64,000 bases of DNA from CAG-791 sp963605745 (GCA_963605745.1 CAVCWT010000002.1:1-64000), one strand, 5' to 3'; shown: positions 1 to 9,555, numbered from the stretch's first letter. Program-made: numbers and translations. Notes: generated from the letters alone by a model not told the origin.

Positions 1-93
1 TCGAAGTTTTCCGAAGGAAAAATGAGATGATGCTGAACAATATCCCTGCAACTCATTCTGCGTTATCTGGCCAGTTATTTTGCAAACGCTGTA

Positions 94-3000
94 CTAGTGA
101 TCTCCAATATAATACCCGTTTTCATCACAGAAATCAGCAAATTGCTCCGGCGTCATGAGAATCGCCCGGGCCTTCGTGCCGACCGACTCACCGACAACCC
201 CTTTATCGCACAGCTGATCCATGATCCTTGCTGCCCGGTTAAAGCCAATCCGGTAGCGCCTTTGCAACAGGCCGATGGAAGCGTTATTTTTCTCAATAAT
301 AAAGGCTCCTGCACTGCCGAACAGATCATCCACATCAGATTCTGCAGACGAGCTGTCCATTCCGGTATTCTGCACGGCACCACCGTTTCCTGCCTCCATC
401 GCATCAATTTCCTGCTGATGGCGCCTGGACTCCTCCTCAGAAACCGGATTGTTGGCAATCAGGAAATTCACAACATCCGTAACCTCATCATCCGATACAA
501 AGCACCCCTGAACACGATTGGGTTTTGGCAGTCCCTGCGGAAAAAACAACATATCGCCCTTGCCAAGGAGCTTCTCCGCACCATTCATATCCAGAATGGT
601 TCTGGAGTCGACTCCTGATGAAACGCGAAATGCAATCCGGCTCGGCATATTGGCCTTGATCAATCCGGTAATGACGTCCACGGAAGGTCTCTGCGTTGCA
701 ATGATCAGATGAATCCCGGCAGCTCTTGCCAGCTGTGCCAGGCGGCAGATGGCCGTCTCCACATCATTTTTGGCAACCATCATAAGGTCTGCCAGCTCGT
801 CTACGATAATCACCAGCTGCGGCATAAAGTGCATCACGGCTTCCTTGCTGCCGGCACCTTCTGCCTGCTGATGCTGACGAACCAGTGCATTGTATCCCTT
901 GATATCACGCACCTTGGCATCGGCAAAGGCACGATATCTGGCCTCCATCTCTGCTACGCCCCAGTTTAATGCTGCCGCAGCCTTCTGCGGGTTCGTGACA
1001 ACCGGGATCATCAAGTGCGGAATGCCATTATAAACCGAGAGCTCTACCACCTTCGGATCGATCATGATGAGCTTGACCTCTTCTGGTTTTGCATGGAACA
1101 AAAGGCTCATGATAATCGTATTGATACATACTGATTTACCGGAACCGGTTGCGCCGGCAATCAGAACGTGCGGCATCTTTGCAATGTCACCAAATACCGG
1201 TTTTCCGGCAATATCCTTCCCGACTGCAAAAGCCAGCCTGGACTTTTGATTCCGAAACTCCTCGGTATCCACAATGTCACGCAGAGCAACCGGTGTGGCC
1301 TCTTTATTGGGAACCTCAATTCCGATTGCGGATTTTCCGGGAATCGGTGCCTCGATTCGAATATCCGTAGCTGCAAGGGCCAGCTTGATATCATCGGCAA
1401 GCGAGACAATCTTGCTGACCTTGACGCCCATCTCCGGCAGCATTTCATAACGAGTAACCGAAGGTCCCTGGGATATATCTGTAATGGTAACATTGACACC
1501 AAAATTGCGAAGAGTCGTCTGCAACAGCTGCGCCGTACTGCGCAGCTCCTCATCGGAATCCGCAAGAGAGCCGCTTCCCATGTGCAGAAGAGACATCGGC
1601 GGGAATACATATTCTCGCTTTGCCGGCTGCGGCGGCAAAGTGCCCTCCGTTCTTGCCTCCGGAGCCTTCTCCTTTTGTGCCTGCAAAGGCTCTTCCGATG
1701 CTTCTTCTAAAGGCGTGGGAGACGACACTGCAATCTCACGCTCGGTATGAACCGGCACATCCGCCAGAACATTTTCTGTCACGGCGGCACCCGGTCTCTG
1801 ACCTGCAGGTGTCCCTGGAACCAACGTCCTTCTATGATCAGGAACGTTTACACTCTCCACCGTATCCTGCACATACGCAGGAGCCTCTGCAGGCACTTCC
1901 TGTCCTGCCGGCATCGGAATCGCATCCGAAACAACGTCCGGAATCGCCTCCGAAACTACATCCGAAATCGTATCTGAAACTACATCCTTCTCAGAACTCT
2001 CCGGTTCCGAGCTTATGCATTCCGTGCTCTTCACTTCAGATTCCATGGCTTCCGGTTCAGACTGTATCAGATTCATCGGATCCTGGTCCGAAGCCTTCTT
2101 CAGAACGCGAATATCCGGAACCTCTTCATATTCCTCCGCCTCCTGCCAGATTTGCGGCGCATTGGAATAAGGTTCTGGATCCATGGGCATCTTAGGCATC
2201 TGCTTTCCAGCGGGATCATGGCTGACCTCTTCGCTGACGTAGCTGTTTTTAGAGACTGCCTTCTCCAGAGCTGCAAACGGGTCCTCCTGCGGCGAGAGCG
2301 CCTCGCCGGCCTGTTCTGTGGCAGGATCAAATCCTGTCAGTGCCGTTGCCGCAGTTCCGGCCTCTCCCACAAACGGAGCAGCTACTGCTGCCTGCTGTGT
2401 CACCCGGTGTGTCCCTTCGTCAATCACTCCGCCTGCAAGGACACCCTCGAGATCCACATAATCCTCCGGACGAATCTCATGGAGTTCTTTGGAATTGCGC
2501 CTTGCCTCCTTCTCCATCTGAAGACGCTGCCGCTCTTTGCGGATCTCATCCTGTCGCTGTTGTTCCTCCTGAATCCGCTTTCGTTCCTGTTCCTTTCGGT
2601 ATTCACGAAGTGCTTCCTCCGGATCAATGATGGTCGGCGGAATGTTATTTTGCTCTGCTGCATCGGAGGCACCGGACTCTGCAGCAGCAAATTCAGCCGT
2701 TTCTGCAGTGCTCTGGCTCGCATCATCCGGTATTGCCGCAAAGGTTTCTGCCTCTGAGGGGAAACCGCCCTCCATCGGTCGGTTTCCCTGCAGAGTCTTC
2801 CCTCTTCCGTAATCAAAGCCGGGAGCAAAGCCTTCCTCGTAGGACAGATCGGTGTTCCACATATTCGGAATTTCGGTTCTTCTCGGTGCCTTTGCCTCTT
2901 CTTCCTGTCTCCTTTTCTCTGCCTGACGCTGCCTTCGCTGCTGCTGTTCCTTTCGCAGCTCCTGATACCGCTTTTTGCTCTCTGCATAATGAGAAGGTTC

Positions 3001-3822
3001 TTCTTCCTCCTCATCTTCTTCCTCAAACTCCTCCGGATGCTCCTCGCGATACCTTTCTTCTTCCTCTCTTCTCTCCAGGCGGTGCAATCTGGCATCCATG
3101 GCCGTATCCCTTGCCATCTCCAGAATGGATCTTTGTACCAGAAGGTAAATGCAGCCTACCGCTGCAACAAGGAGGATCAGAACCGAACCAATCATCTTTA
3201 ACAGCTGGTACATCGCATAGGCAATGCTGCCGCCAAGGATGCCGCCGCCGGTGTGATTTTCTGCACTTGCCTGGTAAATGGCCGCAGGATCGTATCCTGT
3301 CTGCGAGGCCAGATCCGTTCCCACCAGTCCTGTCAAAATACAGATAATAAGGTACAGACCAAGGATCGCGCCCAGCTTTACACCGATTGCATCATCGTTC
3401 TCCACCATCAGGATGTAATACAGGTACAGCCCGAAGACAAGAACCGGCAGAATATATGCCGTCACTCCGAAAATTCCGAACATGGCATTCGAGAAAAGAC
3501 TCCCCACAATGCCAAGGCTCATAAAATTGCACAAGAACAAAAAGATCATAGCGGCAAACAGCGCAATCAGTGTAACGTCGCGCTGAACCACCATATCCTG
3601 CTGCTTTCTGCCTTTTTTGCTGCGAGCCGTGCTGCGAGAGCCATTTCGGGAGCCGGATCTTGCCGACGCACTGCGGCTGCTCCGGGGCGCACTGCTGCGA
3701 GAAGAGGTTCCTTTTCCCGAGGCGGAGCGGCTGCTGCCGCTTCTCGTCCCCTGGGATCTGCTGCCTGCGCTGCGGCTTCCTGCACTGGATGAAGTTTTTT
3801 TCTTACCTGTTGTTCCTGCCAT
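94..3822 (-). CDS. ftsK: DNA translocase FtsK/SpoIIIE family
   Basis: Membrane-anchored, ATP-driven DNA pump that clears chromosome from the closing septum; in a spore-former a SpoIIIE role is also possible. The 1242-residue protein starts with a Ser/Arg/Gly-rich tail (about 1-75), then four membrane segments (about 83-228), a very long Glu/Gln/Arg-rich and then acidic linker (about 235-740), and the RecA-like motor. Walker A GATGSGKS lies near residue 887 and Walker B LVIIVDELADL near 1002. The C-terminus is the winged-helix gamma domain (from about 1175), which in the family reads KOPS/SRS DNA sites. The start has an AAGAGAG-type ribosome-binding site. A dispersed palindromic element lies only about 12-18 bases upstream of the start. 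The linker is longer than in the usual 750-900 residue family members. Confidence 0.95.
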   Translation of the reverse strand: MAGTTGKKKTSSSAGSRSAGSRSQGTRSGSSRSASGKGTSSRSSAPRSSRSASARSGSRNGSRSTARSKKGRKQQDMVVQRDVTLIALFAAMIFLFLCNFMSLGIVGSLFSNAMFGIFGVTAYILPVLVFGLYLYYILMVENDDAIGVKLGAILGLYLIICILTGLVGTDLASQTGYDPAAIYQASAENHTGGGILGGSIAYAMYQLLKMIGSVLILLVAAVGCIYLLVQRSILEMARDTAMDARLHRLERREEEERYREEHPEEFEEEDEEEEEPSHYAESKKRYQELRKEQQQRRQRQAEKRRQEEEAKAPRRTEIPNMWNTDLSYEEGFAPGFDYGRGKTLQGNRPMEGGFPSEAETFAAIPDDASQSTAETAEFAAAESGASDAAEQNNIPPTIIDPEEALREYRKEQERKRIQEEQQRQDEIRKERQRLQMEKEARRNSKELHEIRPEDYVDLEGVLAGGVIDEGTHRVTQQAAVAAPFVGEAGTAATALTGFDPATEQAGEALSPQEDPFAALEKAVSKNSYVSEEVSHDPAGKQMPKMPMDPEPYSNAPQIWQEAEEYEEVPDIRVLKKASDQDPMNLIQSEPEAMESEVKSTECISSEPESSEKDVVSDTISDVVSEAIPDVVSDAIPMPAGQEVPAEAPAYVQDTVESVNVPDHRRTLVPGTPAGQRPGAAVTENVLADVPVHTEREIAVSSPTPLEEASEEPLQAQKEKAPEARTEGTLPPQPAKREYVFPPMSLLHMGSGSLADSDEELRSTAQLLQTTLRNFGVNVTITDISQGPSVTRYEMLPEMGVKVSKIVSLADDIKLALAATDIRIEAPIPGKSAIGIEVPNKEATPVALRDIVDTEEFRNQKSRLAFAVGKDIAGKPVFGDIAKMPHVLIAGATGSGKSVCINTIIMSLLFHAKPEEVKLIMIDPKVVELSVYNGIPHLMIPVVTNPQKAAAALNWGVAEMEARYRAFADAKVRDIKGYNALVRQHQQAEGAGSKEAVMHFMPQLVIIVDELADLMMVAKNDVETAICRLAQLARAAGIHLIIATQRPSVDVITGLIKANMPSRIAFRVSSGVDSRTILDMNGAEKLLGKGDMLFFPQGLPKPNRVQGCFVSDDEVTDVVNFLIANNPVSEEESRRHQQEIDAMEAGNGGAVQNTGMDSSSAESDVDDLFGSAGAFIIEKNNASIGLLQRRYRIGFNRAARIMDQLCDKGVVGESVGTKARAILMTPEQFADFCDENGYYIGDH

Positions 3823-3833
3823 ACTCTCTTATC

Positions 3834-3998
3834 TGTATCTGTTTAGCACCTGGCGATTTCAACATGAATCGGCCACTTGTGTATTGCCGACTGTGTCGGC
3901 AATCACTCCAAACAAGTCGAAAATGCCATAAGGTATTTTCGAGTTGTGCCATAAGGCATTTTCGAGTACCAAAATCGAGATGGGTGCTAAACAGTTGC
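3834..3998. repeat. Dispersed palindromic element, full-length copy in reverse orientation
   Basis: Perfect 11-bp terminal inverted repeats TGTTTAGCACC (3840-3850) and GGTGCTAAACA (3983-3993); the left one extends outward as TGTATC. Inside, one half carries the TTTCAACATGAATCGGCC block and the other carries TTTTCGAGTACCAAAATCGAGATG. This is the reverse complement of the copy at 31741-31965. It fills most of the gap between ftsK and the small ORF after yebC. The rest of that gap (3999-4131) shows no gene. Confidence 0.75.
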
Positions 3999-4124
3999 TC
4001 TTATCTTATGATGCTGGGTGTAAAAGTTATTTTAACCCAATGATACCCGGATTGCTCCGCACTTTGTGTGAATGTCATCAACGGAGCAGGATCTTTTTGT
4101 TTTCAGATTTGTTTCTGAACAGTT

Positions 4125-4165
4125 GCAGATCTCAGAGGTCGAAATCATCGTCCTCTGAGATCTGC
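4125..4165. repeat. 14-bp perfect inverted repeat spanning a stop codon
   Basis: GCAGATCTCAGAGG at 4125-4138 and its complement CCTCTGAGATCTGC at 4152-4165 enclose a 13-base loop containing codons for the acidic tail of the small ORF. On the minus strand no clear T-run follows, so a simple intrinsic terminator is not well supported; it could be a 3'-end stabilising hairpin. Confidence 0.6.
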
Positions 4166-4359
4166 ACGTCAAAATCATCTGCATTGTTTCCTGACGACTG
4201 CATTGTTTCCGCTGCAGTCTCCATCGTCTGCTGCGCTTTGCCTTTCCAGTCCAAAGGCGAGACGTCCTGAAACGGAAATTCCAATTGCTCCCGCTTTCCC
4301 TGAACCGGGTCCGGGAGGGGATTGGGAATCCGCTCCGTGTTATGCTCACGATCAGTCAT
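4132..4359 (-). CDS. Small acidic hypothetical protein overlapping yebC
   Basis: A 75-residue protein of unknown function. Its ATG at 4357-4359 lies inside the last codons of yebC (stop at 4352-4354) in another frame, so translation is probably coupled to yebC. It is hydrophilic, Gln/Asp/Glu-rich, with no membrane segment and a very acidic tail (repeated DDFD/EDDDFD). A perfect 14-bp inverted repeat (4125-4138 with 4152-4165) covers its last codons and stop. No family is recognised. The overlap and the absence of any other gene here favour a real gene, but it could be a spurious frame. Confidence 0.5.
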   Translation of the reverse strand: MTDREHNTERIPNPLPDPVQGKREQLEFPFQDVSPLDWKGKAQQTMETAAETMQSSGNNADDFDVQISEDDDFDL

Positions 4360-5095
4360 TGTCGTCTTGATTCTCCCAGTTGTGGTACACATTCTGAACA
4401 TCATCGCTCTCATCGAGCTTGTTCATAATGATATTCAGGCCCTTTACAGCATCTGCATCTGTGACGGTAACATAATTCTGCGGGATCATGGTGATCTCTG
4501 CGCTGGCGGTAGCGATTCCGGCCTCAGCCAGTGCCTTGGAAACCGCATCAAAATCCTCCGGTGCCGTCAGAATTTCGAAAGAATCCTCTTCCTCCTGAAT
4601 ATCCTCTGCGCCGGCATCCAGAACAACCATCATCAGATCGTCTGCAGAGCCGTCATACTCTTCCTTGTCTACAATCAGCTGTCCCTTCTGATCGAACATA
4701 AAGGACACGCTGCCCTTGGCGCCCATGGATCCGTTGCCTTTGGAAAAGGCAGCACGTACATCCGATGCCGTACGATTTACATTGTCCGTCAATGTCTCAA
4801 CGATGATGGCAACTCCGCCCGGGCCATAGCCTTCATAGGTGTTCTGCTGATAGTTGACATTATCCACATCACCTGCTGCCTTTTTGATACCGCGCTCGAT
4901 GGTGTCATTCGGCATGTTGGCTGCCTTCGCCTTTGCAACGACCTGTGCCAGCTTGAAGTTGTTGGACGGATCCGGACCGCCTTCCTTAACCGCTACGGCA
5001 ATCTCACGGCCGAGGATCGTGAAAACCTTTCCCTTTGCAGCATCGTTTGCTTCCTTTTTGTGCTTGATATTGGCAAATTTAGAATGTCCTGACAT
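4352..5095 (-). CDS. yebC: YebC/PmpR family protein
   Basis: Cytoplasmic protein of 247 residues, the normal family length. The N-terminus MSGHSKFANIKHKKEANDAA is the YebC hallmark (GHSKW.NIKH.K), with the conserved KAKAANMPNDTIERGIKKA and YEGYGPGG blocks following. Members are described as transcription regulators (PmpR) and, more recently, as factors relieving ribosome stalling at proline stretches; which applies here is not shown. A small ORF overlaps its 3' end, and a CorC-like gene lies upstream after 112 bases. Confidence 0.95.
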   Translation of the reverse strand: MSGHSKFANIKHKKEANDAAKGKVFTILGREIAVAVKEGGPDPSNNFKLAQVVAKAKAANMPNDTIERGIKKAAGDVDNVNYQQNTYEGYGPGGVAIIVETLTDNVNRTASDVRAAFSKGNGSMGAKGSVSFMFDQKGQLIVDKEEYDGSADDLMMVVLDAGAEDIQEEEDSFEILTAPEDFDAVSKALAEAGIATASAEITMIPQNYVTVTDADAVKGLNIIMNKLDESDDVQNVYHNWENQDDND

Positions 5096-5207
5096 AATCT
5101 GTACTCCTTTTCGTTACAATCTCGTATTTTTCGTCATTTTCGTATCATTTCTTCGTGTGCATCTGCCACACATCCGGATGTTTTCCCAATCCGGCTTTCC
5201 TGTGCCG

Positions 5208-6599
5208 TCACAGTCTTCCGGCCGGAGCACCGGTGAGCTTTACCATGGATACACGCTGTACCTGCCGGTCCGCCACCGACAGCACATGGAACCGATACCC
5301 TCCATAGTCTGTCGTATAATGCTCGGACGCATCCGGCACCTTATCCATCTGTGACATGAGAAACCCATTTACTGTCTCAAAGCGATCATCCTCGAACACA
5401 ATCTGAAAGCGTTTGGTCAGCTCCTCCAGAGGTGTCCGTCCCTCAATGATGTATTCATTTTTGTTGCCGGTCGGGGTGATGTGATTTTCATCCACATCAT
5501 ATTCATCCATGATGTTCCCGACAATCTCTTCCAGAATATCCTCCATGGCAATGAGTCCTGCCGTCTGCCCGTACTCGTCAATGACAATTACCATCTGGGT
5601 CTTTTTCTTCTGCATCTGCCGGAACAGGTCATCGATATCCTTTGTCTCCGGAACAAAATCCGCCTCCCGAAGGAGTCCATCAAGGCTCTGGATTGGCAGC
5701 AAAGCAGCCTTTGGATCCTCCTCCTTGAACCGCACAGCATCTCTGAAATGCAGGATTCCTATGATGTTGTCAATATTCTCCCGATACACCGGAAATCTGG
5801 AATTATGCATCCGCAGCATATCCGAAAGAGTCTCCGCAAGGCTCTTGTCTCCATCCAGCGCAATCATATCCTTGCGATGCGTCATGATGTCAGAGGCTTC
5901 CTTGTCCGAGAATTCAAAGATGTTCGTGATCATCTCCGCCTCGGCCTGATCAATGACTCCCTGCTCGTGTCCTTCGTTGACCATCGAGCGGATCTCTTCC
6001 TCCGTGACATCCCCCTGAAGCGTTGTCCCGCGAATTCCGAACAGATACAGACATCCCTTCACCACCAGGTTCACCACCCGTGTCAAAGGAAGTGTCAGCA
6101 GCATCAGCCCATGAAAAACCACCCCGGCCTTCAGAATCCACTCCTCCGGATGTGCACTCCCCAGACGTTTGGGGATCTGCACCCCCAGAACCAGAAGGAC
6201 AAACAAAACAATCAGCCATGCCAGAACCGCCGCCAGAATACGCATCAATAACGCTGCCGGTCCTTCTGTGATGCCGCTTGTCAGTTTTTCCTGCAGAAAA
6301 TCGGAAACAGCAATTCCGTACACTGCGCCGACAATCATATTGACACAGGCTGTCACAAGCTGCACCGTATCCACATAGTCCGACTGATCCTCCAGAACCT
6401 TCTCCAGAATTCTGTGTCTGCGTAGCCTTCGCCTTTTCTCCCGCGTCGTACCTTGTTCTTCCTGAGAATCGTCCCTTGTATCCTCCTCGGGCAAAGGCTT
6501 TGCCGCACGGATCGCCGAACCAAAACCATATACAATTGCATCCAGAATCAGCAAGACCGCCAGAAAAAACAACATGGCGGGCGCCGATATCTTCTCCAT
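5208..6599 (-). CDS. CNNM/CorC-type transmembrane protein with CBS pair (hemolysin C family)
   Basis: 463 residues. The N-terminus has a CNNM-type membrane domain with hydrophobic segments at about 8-28, 85-105, 120-145 and 160-180, and a charged Arg/Glu loop between the first two. Then come a tandem CBS (Bateman) domain (about 205-335, including the TQMVIVIDEYGQTAGLIAMED signature) and a CorC_HlyC domain at the C-terminus. The family is linked to Mg2+/Co2+ efflux; the old name hemolysin is historical. The start is preceded by a strong AGGAGGTGA. The NAD(P)HX repair gene is 77 bases upstream on the same strand. Confidence 0.9.
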   Translation of the reverse strand: MEKISAPAMLFFLAVLLILDAIVYGFGSAIRAAKPLPEEDTRDDSQEEQGTTREKRRRLRRHRILEKVLEDQSDYVDTVQLVTACVNMIVGAVYGIAVSDFLQEKLTSGITEGPAALLMRILAAVLAWLIVLFVLLVLGVQIPKRLGSAHPEEWILKAGVVFHGLMLLTLPLTRVVNLVVKGCLYLFGIRGTTLQGDVTEEEIRSMVNEGHEQGVIDQAEAEMITNIFEFSDKEASDIMTHRKDMIALDGDKSLAETLSDMLRMHNSRFPVYRENIDNIIGILHFRDAVRFKEEDPKAALLPIQSLDGLLREADFVPETKDIDDLFRQMQKKKTQMVIVIDEYGQTAGLIAMEDILEEIVGNIMDEYDVDENHITPTGNKNEYIIEGRTPLEELTKRFQIVFEDDRFETVNGFLMSQMDKVPDASEHYTTDYGGYRFHVLSVADRQVQRVSMVKLTGAPAGRL

Positions 6600-6676
6600 A
6601 GAGAATCATCACCTCCTGCAAAAGCCTGCCAATGGCAAAACAACGCCATTAAATACGTACTATACCACGGATTCCT

Positions 6677-8353
6677 TTATTGCGCCATCATCCGGATCAA
6701 ATCCGTTGCCGTCATCGACCTTGCCGCATTCTCCTTTGCATAGGTTTCCGCAAGACGCCCGTGCAGGTATGCTGCGCTGCAGGCTGCCGCAAACCCTGTC
6801 ATGTTCTGTGCAAGAAGGCCGCCGGTGATTCCTGCGAGCACATCCCCCGAGCCGGCAGTTGCCAGTCCGTCATTTCCTGTTGTATTCAGATAAACCAGCC
6901 CGCCTTCCGGCGAAAATACGCGCGTCCTGGCATCCTTGGCCATGAGAATGACATGTTGCTCCCGGGCAAACCGCTGCAGGATCCCATTCCCCTCTCCAGG
7001 ATCCTTCAGCACAGTCGCCGCCTCCTGCAAAAGGAGCGAGGCCTCCCCCGGGTGCGGTGTCAGAACAACAGGGAAGCGCTTTCCCGCCTCCGAAAGCTCC
7101 CGGTAGAGGTTCTTTGCTGCCAGGAGACGGATGGCATCCGCATCCAGAATAACGCCCCGGATTCCGGGCTTTTCCCACTGCAGCACCCCTTTTAACAGTA
7201 TTCCTGCGGCCTTTCCCGTGCCCATTCCGGGGCCGGCAATCACCGTATCCGCCCAGTCCAGTCCCTCCTGCAAGGCGGAATAGACAGAGGATTCCTCCTC
7301 ATCAGAATACACCTTGCACATCGCCTCCGGAACCGTTTCCTGCAGGATTACCCGATTGTCCTCCTGTGTGATCACCTGTACCATTCCGGCGCCGCTTCGA
7401 AAGGCTGCCTGCGTGCACATTGTGCAGGCTCCCGATACTCCTTTTGAGCCCGCAATGACAAGAACCTTCCCAAAGGTTCCCTTGTTGCCGTCCGGACGCC
7501 TTTTGGGCAGGACCGTTATTTTTCCTCTTTGACGATCTGCCTGCATTCCTTCTAGCGGCCGGTAGGTGAACATTTCCGGCGTTTCCTTCAAGGACAAATC
7601 AGTAATCCCGATTCCCCGGCAGACAACCTCTCCGCAATACGTACATCCCGGATAGAAGAATTGTCCCCTTTTATAAAACGCAAATGTCACGGTGACATCC
7701 GCCCAAACGGCAGCTCCCAGAATCCTTCCCGTTGCCGCGCAGATTCCGGAGGGCAGATCCACCGCATACACTTTTGTACCGCATTCGGACCGTATTCGAT
7801 TGATTGCATGGATATACTCTTTGATTCTTCCCGTAATAGCTCTGGAAAGGCCGGTTCCAAAGATGCCATCGATCAAAATCTCCGGATTTTTGTGCTCTAG
7901 CAGGCGCTTTGCCGATGCCTCACCCTCACCCAGATAAACCGTGCGCACCCCATAGGCTGCCAGGATCCGGAGCTGCTTTTCAAGAGAAGATCCGCAGAAA
8001 GTTCCTGCCGCGCTTCCTGACACAGAAGTTTCTCCCTCCCCGGATTGGCTGTCGGAATCCGTATTCACAGAAATGGCATCTTGTTCAAAGGTTGTGTAAA
8101 AGCTGACCGGATATCCGGCATCCATCAAAAGACGTCCCGCCGCCAGTGCATCTGCACCGTTATTGCCTTTCCCCGCAACCACTGCGATCTGTACCGGGCG
8201 CCGTTGTCCCTTGGTATCCTGCAGAATCCGGTCTGCTACAGCAAGCGCTGCTTTCTCCATCAGAACCAGCGACGGAATCTGCAAGACCTCGCTCGTATAA
8301 TGATCGGCCTTTGTCATCTCCTCCCCAGTCAGCAAATATTCCCGTATCTCCAT
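6677..8353 (-). CDS. nnr: Bifunctional NAD(P)HX epimerase / ADP-dependent dehydratase
   Basis: Repairs hydrated NADH/NADPH: the N-terminal NnrE (YjeF_N) domain epimerises R- to S-NAD(P)HX, and the C-terminal NnrD (YjeF_C, ribokinase-like) domain dehydrates S-NAD(P)HX. In the 558-residue protein, VVAGKGNNGADALAAGRLL marks NnrE. NKGTFGKVLVIAGS, AGPGMGTG, LTPHPGEASLLL and GNDGLATAGSGDVLAG mark NnrD. I place the start at 8353 because GGGAGG lies just upstream; an in-frame ATG 36 bases earlier has no such site. A repeat element and a hairpin separate it from rex upstream. Confidence 0.93.
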   Translation of the reverse strand: MEIREYLLTGEEMTKADHYTSEVLQIPSLVLMEKAALAVADRILQDTKGQRRPVQIAVVAGKGNNGADALAAGRLLMDAGYPVSFYTTFEQDAISVNTDSDSQSGEGETSVSGSAAGTFCGSSLEKQLRILAAYGVRTVYLGEGEASAKRLLEHKNPEILIDGIFGTGLSRAITGRIKEYIHAINRIRSECGTKVYAVDLPSGICAATGRILGAAVWADVTVTFAFYKRGQFFYPGCTYCGEVVCRGIGITDLSLKETPEMFTYRPLEGMQADRQRGKITVLPKRRPDGNKGTFGKVLVIAGSKGVSGACTMCTQAAFRSGAGMVQVITQEDNRVILQETVPEAMCKVYSDEEESSVYSALQEGLDWADTVIAGPGMGTGKAAGILLKGVLQWEKPGIRGVILDADAIRLLAAKNLYRELSEAGKRFPVVLTPHPGEASLLLQEAATVLKDPGEGNGILQRFAREQHVILMAKDARTRVFSPEGGLVYLNTTGNDGLATAGSGDVLAGITGGLLAQNMTGFAAACSAAYLHGRLAETYAKENAARSMTATDLIRMMAQ

Positions 8354-8415
8354 GTCACGCCTCCCTGCAAAATCCGCTATTGCAATCATTCCTTAAGACA
8401 CCCGTTTCCGAAATG

Positions 8416-8497
8416 GTATCTGCTCAGCCATTTTCGAGTTGTGCCATCAGCCATTTTCAAATACCAGAATCGAGATGCGGGTACTGAACAGATATAC
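8416..8497. repeat. Dispersed palindromic element, short left-half copy
   Basis: About 82 bp with imperfect ends GGTATCTGCTCAGCC and GGTACTGAACAGATATAC, and the internal block CATTTTCGAGTTGTGCCATCAGCCATTTTC, also seen at 3834-3998 and 13086-13150. It lies between rex and nnr. Confidence 0.6.
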
Positions 8498-8500
8498 GAA

Positions 8501-8522
8501 GTGCCTCCCTGACGGGAGGCAC
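8501..8522 (-). terminator. Hairpin after rex
   Basis: GTGCCTCC (8501-8508) pairs with GGAGGCAC (8515-8522) around a short loop, seven bases after the rex stop codon. No T-run follows on the minus strand, so termination is only possible. Confidence 0.45.
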
Positions 8523-8528
8523 CGGATT

Positions 8529-9182
8529 TTACTGTTTTTTCTTATCATTCCGAGCACTGTTTTGCTTGATATTATAGGACAGCCGCATCAGAGAGTCCGA
8601 CAGGTGAACATTCTCCACCTGAATTCTGGATGGTACATGCAAATCCGTGTGAGCAAAATTCCAGATTGCCTTAATCGGATATTTAACCAGCTTCTCAGCA
8701 ACTTTAACGGCTTCCTGTTTCGGAATCGTCAGAACAACGATATCCACTTCATTGTCCAGAATAATGCTCTCGAGCTCATCCATGCTGTGGATCGTGATTC
8801 CGCCAACGGTCTGTCCCACCAGCTCCGGATTTCTATCAAATGCAGCCTTAAAGAAAAACCCTCGATTGCGGTAGTTCATGTAATTAATTAAGGCCGAGCC
8901 CAGATGACCCACCCCAATCAGAATCATGTTATGTACCTGATTGAGTCCCAGAATCTTGGCAATCTCATCATAAAGATACTGCGTATTATAGCCATATCCC
9001 TGCTGTCCGAACCCGCCGAAGTGATTAAAATCCTGCCGGATCTGAGATGCCGTTACGTGCATCAGCGAAGAAAGCTCCTGAGAGGAAATTCGCTCCACTC
9101 CCTGCTCCTTCAATTCGCCCAGATAACGATAATACCGCGGAAGACGGCTAACGACCGCCTGTGAAATCTCTCTGCTCTCCAC
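8529..9182 (-). CDS. rex: Redox-sensing transcriptional repressor Rex
   Basis: A 217-residue homodimeric repressor that senses NADH/NAD+ and controls fermentation genes in Gram-positive bacteria. The N-terminal winged helix (about 1-80) has the typical VSRLPRYYRYLGEL and ITRISSxELS-like helices and QIRQDFNHFGGFGQQGYGY. The Rossmann domain follows with LIGVGHLGSALINY. The start appears to be GTG at 9180-9182 with AGGAGAG about ten bases upstream. It is monocistronic or leads into nnr. Confidence 0.95.
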   Translation of the reverse strand: MESREISQAVVSRLPRYYRYLGELKEQGVERISSQELSSLMHVTASQIRQDFNHFGGFGQQGYGYNTQYLYDEIAKILGLNQVHNMILIGVGHLGSALINYMNYRNRGFFFKAAFDRNPELVGQTVGGITIHSMDELESIILDNEVDIVVLTIPKQEAVKVAEKLVKYPIKAIWNFAHTDLHVPSRIQVENVHLSDSLMRLSYNIKQNSARNDKKKQ

Positions 9183-9555
9183 CTTCTGTCACTCTCCTGA
9201 ATGCAAATCTTTTCATGAATACGAACAAAAAAGATTCTATAAAATCATAAGTGATTATACATAATTGTTAAATTTTAGTCAAACAGATCCAATCCTTGTC
9301 CTGCCCCCGCAGCAGCCATCTGCAGGCATATGCGCTGCCCCAGGGAGGCAGGCATGCGGACACAAATCCTGCACAATTTCATTGCTGGATTATTTTTCCC
9401 GGACAGTGTAACATCATCCTGGTATCGCGATTTCCCGTGCGGTACCTGACAGACCACACTATTTTATGATATTGGGGTCAAAACTTCTCGTGAGAGCAAG
9501 CTCTTGCCGGCGTTTTGGACCTTTTGACCCTGATATCATTGGATCAGGAGCAGAC
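9183..9555. other. Intergenic region between divergent rex and ABC-F genes
   Basis: This 373-bp region holds the divergent control sequences. Near 9268 the stretch TTGTTAAATTTTAGTCAAA is a weak match to the Rex operator TTGTTAA-N4-TTAACAA, good in the left half only, so Rex autoregulation is possible but unproven. The stretch 9290-9460 holds no gene I can support. A large palindrome occupies 9466-9539. Confidence 0.4.
9466..9539. repeat. Imperfect 74-bp palindrome upstream of the ABC-F gene
   Basis: ATGATAT (9466-9472) pairs with ATATCAT (9533-9539), and GGGGTCAAAA (9474-9483) pairs with TTTTGACCC (9522-9530). An inner AGAGC/GCTCT stem lies at 9493-9504. It ends 16 bases before the chosen ABC-F start and contains an in-frame ATG that should not be taken as the start. 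Confidence 0.65.
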
